Part shown: positions 1 to 4,766 of the stretch, in pieces
Layout of the letters: each line of letters starts with the position of its first letter
Position numbering within the stretch: position 1 is the first letter of the stretch
From: Treponema sp.
GTDB lineage: Bacteria > Spirochaetota > Spirochaetia > Treponematales > Breznakiellaceae
NCBI GenBank assembly: GCA_031272575.1
Contig: JAISTO010000032.1
Coordinates: 1 to 8,566 of the forward strand
Direction of reading: 5' to 3'
DNA length: 8,566 bases
Translations under genes and position numbers: made by a program
Notes under the pieces: generated by a model
Databases searched by the model: none
Told to the model about the DNA's origin: nothing
Seen by the model: the letters and a program-made list of their open reading frames with translations, nothing else

Positions 1-22
1 CGCGTCAAGCCGCGGAATGCCG
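1..22. repeat. Partial copy (3' end) of the palindromic element at 202-342
   Basis: The first 22 bases align with positions 321-343 with one deleted base and two substitutions; both share the core TCAAGCCGCGGA. This is therefore probably the end of a second copy of the structured element described at 202-342, with the rest lying left of the window. No coding potential is apparent here. What the element is remains unknown. Confidence 0.5.
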
Positions 23-45
23 TGTCTCCCCTTCCCCCCCCCCAG

Positions 46-82
46 AAAAAAAATGCCCGGCCTCTCCTGGGGGGAGACCGGG
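46..82 (-). terminator. Rho-independent terminator, minus strand
   Basis: Read on the minus strand, two 5-bp blocks pair (CCCGG with CCGGG at 78-82/56-60, and TCTCC with GGAGA at 73-77/63-67). They have a 5-nt loop and a 2-nt bulge, and are followed after two bases by a run of eight T (46-53). This is the classic hairpin-plus-U-tract form. It lies about 325 bp beyond the lipoprotein stop codon, so it may end that operon's transcript or that of an unseen short RNA. A run of ten C (34-43) sits just past it. Confidence 0.6.
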
Positions 83-87
83 TGGCA

Positions 88-112
88 GATGAGGCTACAA
101 CGCCGCCTCATC
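88..112. other. Stem-loop next to the terminator
   Basis: GATGAGGC (88-95) and GCCTCATC (105-112) are perfect 8-bp inverted repeats around a 9-nt loop. On the minus strand this hairpin comes just before the terminator hairpin at 56-82, so an RNA ending at the T tract would carry two consecutive hairpins at its 3' end. That is compatible with a stabilised mRNA 3' end or a small RNA. The sequence alone does not decide between them. Confidence 0.45.
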
Positions 113-155
113 AAGTGGCTTTAACTCAAGTATAACACACCTGCGCAGTTTTGTC

Positions 156-201
156 GGTGAGTAGGGAGTGGGGTGAGTAGGGAGTAGGGTGGGAGGGAGG
201 A
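156..201. repeat. G-rich direct repeat array, possible G-quadruplex
   Basis: GGTGAGTAGGGAGT occurs at 156-169 and again at 172-185 (16-bp period), followed by more GGG units. Six runs of three or four G (164-166, 170-173, 180-182, 187-189, 191-193, 195-197) are separated by 1-6 bases, which fits the usual G-quadruplex pattern on the plus strand. For the lipoprotein operon this is the template strand. The array ends where the palindromic element starts. Confidence 0.6.
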
Positions 202-342
202 GTCATTCCGCGACTTGGAAACGGGACCGAGCGGCGCAAGCGCCGAACCGTTCGTAGAACGGCATGCGCGTTCAACGCGCCCCCCTCTCCATCGCGGAAT
301 CTGTCTTTCTAAAGAGACTCCGCGGTCAAGCCGCGGAGTGAC
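202..342. repeat. Structured palindromic repeat element with imperfect terminal inverted repeats
   Basis: The ends GTCATTCCGCGAC (202-214) and the reverse complement of 330-342 (GTCACTCCGCGGC) match at 11 of 13 positions. Inside, ATTCCGCGA (205-213) pairs perfectly with TCGCGGAAT (292-300). That outer stem encloses three consecutive small perfect 6-bp hairpins at 232-245, 248-262 and 266-280. A further perfect hairpin, ACTCCGCGG/CCGCGGAGT with a 5-nt loop, lies at 317-339. A partial second copy is at 1-22. The layout suggests a MITE-like or REP-like palindromic element. Its minus-strand translation has the look of the spurious peptides often predicted from intergenic palindromes, so no gene is called. 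Confidence 0.6.
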
Positions 343-375
343 GCGATGCAGAGCGCAGAGTGACGGCATCACTCT

Positions 376-401
376 CCCAATTCCCAATTCCCAATTCCCA
401 A
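376..401. repeat. CCCAATT heptamer tandem repeat
   Basis: Three exact CCCAATT units (376-382, 383-389, 390-396) are followed by a partial CCCAA, ending six bases before the lipoprotein stop codon. Tandem heptamers of this style are known as short tandemly repeated repetitive (STRR) sequences in cyanobacteria; the resemblance is only in form. Copy number in such arrays often varies between strains. Confidence 0.8.
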
Positions 402-407
402 GACCCT

Positions 408-2510
408 CTAATACCCCGCGCCGTTGTTAGTGAAGTAGAGCCAGGGGCTCCAGTCGCCGGAGTAGACGTTTTTGTCGGGGTTCTTGGCGCGCACGCGTAT
501 GACGTACTTCCCGCCGCCGACCTTCTTGCGGTCGTTGGAGTTGGTGATCGTCCAGGCAAGGTAGTTCTCGTTTACCCAGGTCGGGTTGCCGCCTGCTACC
601 ACCCAGGACAGGCCGTCGGCAAGGGCCTCACTCGTCCAGGAACTCAGCGCCGCAATGCGCACCTCGTAGTTCGCCTTGGTGCCCACGACCGGCGTGGTCT
701 GGGTGACCATGCCCTGGCTCGTCTCGCCGTACAGCGCGCTGATCTCCACCTTCCAGCCGGTGGACCCCCCCGCGTTCACATAGACAGTCGGCAGGGATGC
801 GGACGTGAGTTTGCTCGGATGCGTGCTGTCCGCGCTGCCCGCGCTGAGCAGGAACTGCGGCGGAGGCGGCGGCGCGGGAGGCGGGGTGTACTGATGGATG
901 CCGCTTACCGACACGGGGCTGCTGCTAATGCCTTCCCCATACACGATGACGTATGCCGTACCAGTACTAACGGGCGTAACCGGTATGCTCCATGAGGTGC
1001 CGCTGCCGGTTATGGCCTCGCCGCTTTTTACCGCCCCGCCACGAACCGTTACCGAGTTGTAAGGCAATGAAGTAATGTCTTCGGTGAAGTTAAGCGTAAT
1101 AAGCGATGTGTTCGTTTGATCACTGCCGTTGGCGCTGCCAGTGAAGGTGATCAGTTTCTTGTACACATACACATAGGCCTCGCCCGCCTCGATGTAGCCA
1201 TCACCCTCGTACTCAACGATCACATTGCCGGTGTAGTCGGTAATGACATCGAGCGTATTACCCGTTGAGGCACCTTCTGGGTTTTTCTCCGCGGCGCCAG
1301 TAAGGATGACCTTATCATGGTCTATCGTCTTGTCGTCGCTGACGGTAAAGGTGAGGCTGGTGGTAGTTGCGCTGTCGCTGCCCTGTGCTGCCTCCACACT
1401 CCAAGTGGCCTTGCGTTTGTACACGGTGACCGAGGCGTTGCCGCTGTAGGTTTCGTTGTCATTTGCGGTAAAGGTAACATTGCCCGCAGTAGTAACCGTT
1501 ATGGGGAGATACCATACCGCGCCATAGCCGGAAGCGTCCCCCAATGTTATGGCACCGGTCCCGCCTATTGTCCTTGCGAGGCCTGATGCGCTTTCAAAGG
1601 CCGGGAATTTGTCTATCTCCGCGCTGAACGTAAAGGTGAGGCCCGTGGTGGTTACATTCGGATCCGGCTCTTCGATCTCGAAGGTGATCAGGTCGCCCCA
1701 TACCGTCAGTTTGGTAGTGTTGATCGCTTTGACTATCCCCACCTTGTCGATATAGATATACACATCGCCCGAAGGCTTGAGTACCTTAACCGGTATGTGA
1801 AAGATTTCACCATCATTCGACTCAACAGACCGCGTGGTATCGATAACGATAAAATCGACCGGCACCGCATCGGCAACCATACTCGAACTAAGGAATTGTA
1901 TATCCTCAGCGGAGATCCACGGATCGATGCCTATACCATCAGTGTCAAACGTGACGATGATTTCAGTGGTAACATCATCACCGCTGCCTTTCGTTACCGA
2001 ACTGCCCGTAAGGGGATACACTACGCCGGCATCCAACGTTACCGTGTAGTTGTACCGGTACTTCTCCTCGAAGAACGGTACGCCATGGTAGTTGCTCTCG
2101 ACACCGTCTTTGTCGATGGTCACCTTAAGCAACCCTTCGTAGCATTGGTCCTTGCGGTTCTCCACGTTGGTATTCTTGTGAGTGATGCCCACTTTCCATT
2201 CGGTATACCCGTCTGTTGCGTTGCCGCTCGTCTCCACCTCGGTGACAGAGGTAACACTCCCAATATCCGCCTCCACCCCGGGCGCGACATCAATGTCGGA
2301 TAAGTTAAGACCCTTCACCGGTTTGGTGAACGTGAACTTGATCGCGTTGGTGTCGGCGGTCCAGTGCGCGCCGTCCACGGGCCAGGCAGACCAGGTGGCC
2401 TTGCTCGTGTCCTCGGTCACCTTTATTTCCCATTCGCAGGCGCTGAACGCAAGCGAAAGGGCCAGAGCCGCGCAGCAAAGGAGCGCGGTCTTTTTTGTCG
2501 TCATGTTCAT
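408..2510 (-). CDS. Large lipoprotein with Ig-like repeats and C-terminal FN3-like domain
   Basis: This 700-residue exported protein has a signal peptide (basic MNMTTKK, hydrophobic core at residues 8-22). A lipobox-like FSAC puts the lipidated cysteine at 25; Phe at -3 is atypical but acceptable for spirochetes. Roughly five beta-rich units follow, at about 38-155, 156-270, 274-365, 367-452 and 453-540. Units 3-5 share the signature of a Thr-rich strand such as TTTGLTFTFS, then ITGSG-type turns, and end in VTVYK or YVYVYKK. A proline-rich linker (542-552) leads to a separate domain (553-700) ending GDWSPWLYFTNN, like the last strand of fibronectin type III. The ATG at 2510 was chosen because AGGAGG lies 5 nt upstream; an in-frame ATG at 2504 is less well placed. 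It is second in an operon behind the barrel protein. A surface adhesin or scaffold role is an inference; no enzyme motif is visible. Confidence 0.85.
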   Translation of the reverse strand: MNMTTKKTALLCCAALALSLAFSACEWEIKVTEDTSKATWSAWPVDGAHWTADTNAIKFTFTKPVKGLNLSDIDVAPGVEADIGSVTSVTEVETSGNATDGYTEWKVGITHKNTNVENRKDQCYEGLLKVTIDKDGVESNYHGVPFFEEKYRYNYTVTLDAGVVYPLTGSSVTKGSGDDVTTEIIVTFDTDGIGIDPWISAEDIQFLSSSMVADAVPVDFIVIDTTRSVESNDGEIFHIPVKVLKPSGDVYIYIDKVGIVKAINTTKLTVWGDLITFEIEEPDPNVTTTGLTFTFSAEIDKFPAFESASGLARTIGGTGAITLGDASGYGAVWYLPITVTTAGNVTFTANDNETYSGNASVTVYKRKATWSVEAAQGSDSATTTSLTFTVSDDKTIDHDKVILTGAAEKNPEGASTGNTLDVITDYTGNVIVEYEGDGYIEAGEAYVYVYKKLITFTGSANGSDQTNTSLITLNFTEDITSLPYNSVTVRGGAVKSGEAITGSGTSWSIPVTPVSTGTAYVIVYGEGISSSPVSVSGIHQYTPPPAPPPPPQFLLSAGSADSTHPSKLTSASLPTVYVNAGGSTGWKVEISALYGETSQGMVTQTTPVVGTKANYEVRIAALSSWTSEALADGLSWVVAGGNPTWVNENYLAWTITNSNDRKKVGGGKYVIRVRAKNPDKNVYSGDWSPWLYFTNNGAGY

Positions 2511-2515
2511 TCTGT

Positions 2516-2524
2516 CCTCCTTTA
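2516..2524 (-). promoter_or_regulatory. Ribosome binding site fused to the upstream stop codon
   Basis: On the minus strand the sequence TAAAGGAGG joins the barrel gene's TAA stop (2522-2524) directly to the AGGAGG Shine-Dalgarno (2516-2521) of the lipoprotein gene. This fixes the lipoprotein start at 2510 with 5-nt spacing and suggests translational coupling of the two genes. Confidence 0.8.
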
Positions 2525-3433
2525 CAGGCTGTAGCCTATCACCAGATACGGTGCGCCGAAGCCAAGAAAACTCTTCGTTTCACCGGGCAGACTCCCGCTC
2601 TCGCGTATCTCGGTTACGGGATCACCGTTGGTATCGAAGAGCGTGTCGTTCGGGCCCGCGTTGATCGTTATGTCATAGGTGAAATACCCATAGAAGTGAT
2701 ACGAGAAGGACGCGCCCAGTTCAACATACAGGTACTGATGTTTGGCCCGGTTGAGGGGAATGTAGCCCTGCAGCCCAAGGTCCAGGCCCGCGCCCAGCAT
2801 GAAGTAACCGGACGAAAACGAGGTCTCGCCTTCGAGCGCGTTCGTCCAGGAGCGGCTCACCGAATTGTAATTCACCGCCAGCCCCAGTTTCACCGCCACG
2901 CCGAAGTACTCGATGGGCTTAAAGTTGAGTCCGTAGCCCAAAAGCCCGTCGAGGTTGAGCAGCGTGTCGTTCGGGCCGGCCTCTATGGTCGACTCGAGGA
3001 ACTCGCCGGTGTAGTAGTAGAGGGCCGCCTGCGCCTCGTAAGGCACATCCACCTTTTGCGGGAAGGTCCCCGTAAAGCGCACGATGGGCCCCAGCGACAG
3101 TTTGTCGTTTATGCGATTGATCCACGCATTGTAACCGAACGCGAAGCCCGGCTTTATGCGGATGTTGGGGCTCTCGTAGTCATTGGGCTTCAGGTGCCAC
3201 TGCTCCGTAAGCACACCGCCCAGGTAGAAGTCCATCAGCCAGTGGCCGTCATCCTCGCCATCGCTGCCGTCTTCCGCCGAGTAAGCAGTAAGCCGCGCAT
3301 TCCGCGCCGCCGCCGCCTTCCCCGCGGACTCATCCGCAAGGCGCTCCATGTCATCAGCCGTCCCACTCTGCGCAAAGGCCTGAGCCCCGCCCAGCAGAAC
3401 CAACGCCGCCAGGAGCATAAAAAACTTTTTCAT
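2522..3433 (-). CDS. Predicted outer-membrane beta-barrel protein
   Basis: The 303-residue product has a signal peptide (MKKFF, then a Leu/Ala-rich core) with likely cleavage after AFA at residues 19-21. A charged, Ala-rich segment (about 22-62) follows. From about 65 on, alternating aromatic and small residues (for example FYLGGVLTEQWHL, KPGFAFGYNAW, YFMLGAGLDLGLQGY, YLYVELGASFSYHFYGYF) suggest amphipathic strands of a barrel. It ends YLVIGYSL, so the last residue is Leu rather than the usual aromatic. The heptapeptide AGPNDTL occurs twice (152-158 and 259-265). The ATG at 3433 is preferred over an upstream in-frame ATG at 3457 because AAGGAG lies just upstream and the signal peptide starts there. 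It is the first gene of an operon with the lipoprotein 11 bp downstream. No named family was recognised; an envelope barrel is an inference from pattern. Confidence 0.85.
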   Translation of the reverse strand: MKKFFMLLAALVLLGGAQAFAQSGTADDMERLADESAGKAAAARNARLTAYSAEDGSDGEDDGHWLMDFYLGGVLTEQWHLKPNDYESPNIRIKPGFAFGYNAWINRINDKLSLGPIVRFTGTFPQKVDVPYEAQAALYYYTGEFLESTIEAGPNDTLLNLDGLLGYGLNFKPIEYFGVAVKLGLAVNYNSVSRSWTNALEGETSFSSGYFMLGAGLDLGLQGYIPLNRAKHQYLYVELGASFSYHFYGYFTYDITINAGPNDTLFDTNGDPVTEIRESGSLPGETKSFLGFGAPYLVIGYSL

Positions 3434-3453
3434 TGGTACTCCTTTATCGATAT

Positions 3454-3492
3454 GCACCCCTTCCGGGGCGCCCCTTGCCGCGTGCGCCCCTT
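3454..3492. repeat. Three direct repeats GCRCCCCTT between divergent genes
   Basis: GCACCCCTT (3454-3462), GCGCCCCTT (3468-3476) and GCGCCCCTT (3484-3492) recur at 14- and 16-bp steps, and a 10-bp palindrome GGGGCGCCCC lies at 3465-3474. They fill the short gap between the barrel operon and the toxin-antitoxin genes, so they could be regulator sites. No known regulator was recognised. Confidence 0.4.
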
Positions 3493-3503
3493 TTCAGTAT
3501 ACT
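3475..3503 (+). promoter_or_regulatory. Predicted sigma-70 promoter of the toxin-antitoxin operon
   Basis: A -35-like TTGCCG (3475-3480, 4 of 6 matches) is followed by an exactly 17-bp spacer and a -10-like TATACT (3498-3503, 5 of 6). Transcription would begin near 3510, leaving a very short leader with the AAGGAG ribosome binding site (3510-3515) almost at its 5' end. Confidence 0.5.
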
Positions 3504-3507
3504 GAAA
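3492..3507. promoter_or_regulatory. Perfect 16-bp palindrome, likely toxin-antitoxin operator
   Basis: TTTCAGTATACTGAAA is a perfect palindrome that contains the predicted -10 hexamer and ends 14 bp before the antitoxin start codon. Type II antitoxins usually repress their own promoter by binding such dyads, alone or with the toxin. The location therefore fits autoregulation by the protein encoded at 3522-3770. Binding itself is an inference. Confidence 0.6.
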
Positions 3508-3521
3508 CCAAGGAGTACACT

Positions 3522-3770
3522 ATGGCAATGGTAGTTATGAGCCTGCCAGACAAACTGGTAGACTTTGCAAAAGAAAAAGGCGTCCTTACCGAAGAATGGA
3601 CCTCATCCTTATTTCGGAACGCCCTCATCGACCTGGCGCGGCAGGAAACCAACCTGCCCCCAGGCTTTCCTCGGGAACTGCTCGGCGCCGTCAACCCGAA
3701 GATGTACGGCTCAGTCAAAACCAACGGCGACATCATCGGCCCTTTCCATGAAGAATGGGAGGAGACATGA
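3522..3770 (+). CDS. vapB: Antitoxin of a VapBC-type toxin-antitoxin system
   Basis: This 82-residue protein is encoded directly before a PIN-domain toxin and overlaps it by 4 bp (ATGA), the standard antitoxin-first arrangement. The N-terminus (VVMSLPDKLVDFA) reads as a short strand and then a helix, and WTSSLFRNALIDLARQE as a second helix. This is consistent with a ribbon-helix-helix-like DNA-binding region, though no family was firmly recognised. The C-terminus (GDIIGPFHEEWEE, about 69-81) resembles the acidic toxin-wrapping tails of antitoxins, and should neutralise VapC. The start at 3522 is supported by AAGGAG at 3510-3515 with 6-nt spacing; ATG codons at 3528 and 3537 are alternatives. 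It probably binds the palindrome at 3492-3507 to repress its own operon. Confidence 0.8.
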   Translation: MAMVVMSLPDKLVDFAKEKGVLTEEWTSSLFRNALIDLARQETNLPPGFPRELLGAVNPKMYGSVKTNGDIIGPFHEEWEET

Positions 3771-4150
3771 CCCTCGTTGACACGCACATCTTCATCTGGT
3801 TGAACGAGGACAAAAGCCGCATTCCACACAAGATGCTTGCCGCGTTAGATGCCGAACCGGATCTGCGGGTCTCGCCGATTAGTTTTTGGGAAGTCGCTAT
3901 GCTCAATGCCAAAGGAAGGATCACACTCTCTGAGCCCGTCCTTTTTTGGCTTCGGCACGCGTTGGAATATCCAAAAATGGATGTCCTTCCCCTCACACCG
4001 GAAATTGCCGCTCGTTCAGCCGGCATCGTTATGCACGGCGACCCTGCCGACCGGTTGATAGTTGCCACTGCTCTCGAACACGCCTGCCGCTTTGCCTCTG
4101 TTGACTCTCTTATGACTGAAATTCCAAGCCTCCGGCCCTTTCTCTTGTAA
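3767..4150 (+). CDS. vapC: VapC-family PIN-domain toxin ribonuclease
   Basis: The 127-residue product is a full-length single PIN domain. The conserved acidic residues expected to bind Mg/Mn are visible: Asp5 in LVDTHIFIW, Glu42 in SFWEVAML, Asp92/Asp95 in GDPADRLIVATA and Asp113 in ASVDSLM. The DTHxxIW opening is typical of one VapC subgroup. Members of the family are endoribonucleases, often cutting tRNA or rRNA, that slow translation when the antitoxin is lost; the actual target here cannot be read from sequence. The start at 3767 overlaps the antitoxin stop (ATGA) and has GGGAGG just upstream. An in-frame ATG at 3755 would add four residues but lies inside the antitoxin gene with no better site. 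All catalytic positions are intact, so the toxin is probably active. Confidence 0.93.
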   Translation: MTLVDTHIFIWLNEDKSRIPHKMLAALDAEPDLRVSPISFWEVAMLNAKGRITLSEPVLFWLRHALEYPKMDVLPLTPEIAARSAGIVMHGDPADRLIVATALEHACRFASVDSLMTEIPSLRPFLL

Positions 4151-4169
4151 CGTACTAATCCGCAATTTC

Positions 4170-4218
4170 AACCACGAACCACCCCGGCAAACAAGTTGTG
4201 CCGTTGTGGTTCGTGGTT
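4170..4218. terminator. Long hairpin between convergent genes, possible bidirectional terminator
   Basis: AACCACGAACCAC (4170-4182) and GTGGTTCGTGGTT (4206-4218) form a perfect 13-bp stem. The 23-nt loop can add an inner CGGCA/TGCCG stem (4185-4189/4199-4203). It sits between the vapC stop and the stop of the minus-strand gene ending at 4228, where a shared terminator is expected. Neither side has a clear T tract, so factor-independent termination is uncertain. A repeat element or mRNA-stabilising hairpin is the alternative. Confidence 0.5.
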
Positions 4219-4227
4219 ACCTGCTGT

Positions 4228-4659
4228 CTACAGACCGGGTATTCCGGCAGGGACGGCAGGGACCGCGGGCAGGGACGCGCCGGCCATCTTCATGGTCGTC
4301 GTGTACGCGCCCTGCTTCCACTGCGGGGTCACCGTGAGGGTCAGGTCGGTGTCCAGGCCCGTGCCCTTCGAGATGACGTAGTCACGCAGGGTCGACTTGC
4401 AGCTCCACGAAATGGAAGCGCCCGAAAGACCCACATCGACCTTGAAGTTCGATATGGTGAGTTTCGAGAAGTCCGCAATGACCTTTTCGGTCTTTGCGTC
4501 CAGAAGCCTGATGCCGGTGGAGGAAAGTTCCCACAAGGCACCCCACTGAGGATCGGACCACTTACCCGAGACAGGGAATTTGCTCAGGTCGAGATCCGCC
4601 GCGCAAACGATGTTTGCGACGAACAGAGCGGCAATTACCGCTAACGCACGTTTTTTCAT
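4228..4659 (-). CDS. Small exported protein of unknown function
   Basis: The 143-residue product starts with a signal peptide (MKKR, hydrophobic core, likely cleavage at the VCA/AD junction around residue 20). The mature part begins DLDLSKFPVSGKW and continues with a Trp-rich stretch (DPQWGALWELSSTGIRLLD) and alternating strand-like segments up to LTLTVTPQWKQGAYTT. A small secreted beta-sandwich or lipocalin-like fold is possible. This opening looks familiar from treponemal exported proteins, but I cannot name a family. The last residues carry a VPAVPA micro-repeat, encoded by three GGCAGGGAC units (plus strand 4246-4254, 4255-4263, 4268-4276). The start is set by AAGGAG on the minus strand (4666-4671) with 6-nt spacing. 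A terminator at 4694-4727 separates it from the LRR gene upstream, so it is probably transcribed on its own. Confidence 0.82.
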   Translation of the reverse strand: MKKRALAVIAALFVANIVCAADLDLSKFPVSGKWSDPQWGALWELSSTGIRLLDAKTEKVIADFSKLTISNFKVDVGLSGASISWSCKSTLRDYVISKGTGLDTDLTLTVTPQWKQGAYTTTMKMAGASLPAVPAVPAGIPGL

Positions 4660-4682
4660 TTTTTTCTCCTTATAAAATGAAA

Positions 4683-4727
4683 ATATAAATAAACGGAGAA
4701 AGGGACGCCAACCGTCCTTTCACTCCG
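4683..4727 (-). terminator. Rho-independent terminator after the LRR protein gene
   Basis: On the minus strand CGGAG/CTCCG (4723-4727 with 4694-4698) and GAAAGG-ACG/CGTCC-TTTC arms fold with small bulges around the loop GTTGG. The stem is followed by the T-rich tract GTTTATTTATATTTT. Outer AAATAA/TTATTT pairing extends the stem. It lies 40 bp past the LRR gene stop. A smaller hairpin, CAGCGC/GCGCTG with a 3-nt loop, sits between them at 4745-4759. Confidence 0.7.
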
Positions 4728-4766
4728 GTTATTTCTTTATCGAACAGCGCAAAGCGCTGCAAACCC

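Noticed and set aside
34..43. Run of ten C as a phase-variable tract
   Set aside because: It lies outside any gene or recognisable promoter; it may be a slippery tract or a sequencing artefact, with no target to control.
121..387. 88-codon minus-strand open frame across the repeats
   Set aside because: It reads straight through the palindromic element and the G-rich array; the peptide looks like a typical spurious translation of intergenic repeats.
360..995. 211-codon plus-strand open frame opposite the lipoprotein gene
   Set aside because: It starts inside the heptamer repeat and runs antisense to the FN3-like domain; it has no motif or credible start signal.
2495..3505. 336-codon plus-strand open frame opposite the barrel gene
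   Set aside because: It lies antisense to a gene with a signal peptide and good ribosome binding site, has no family resemblance, and its composition is that of an antisense reading.
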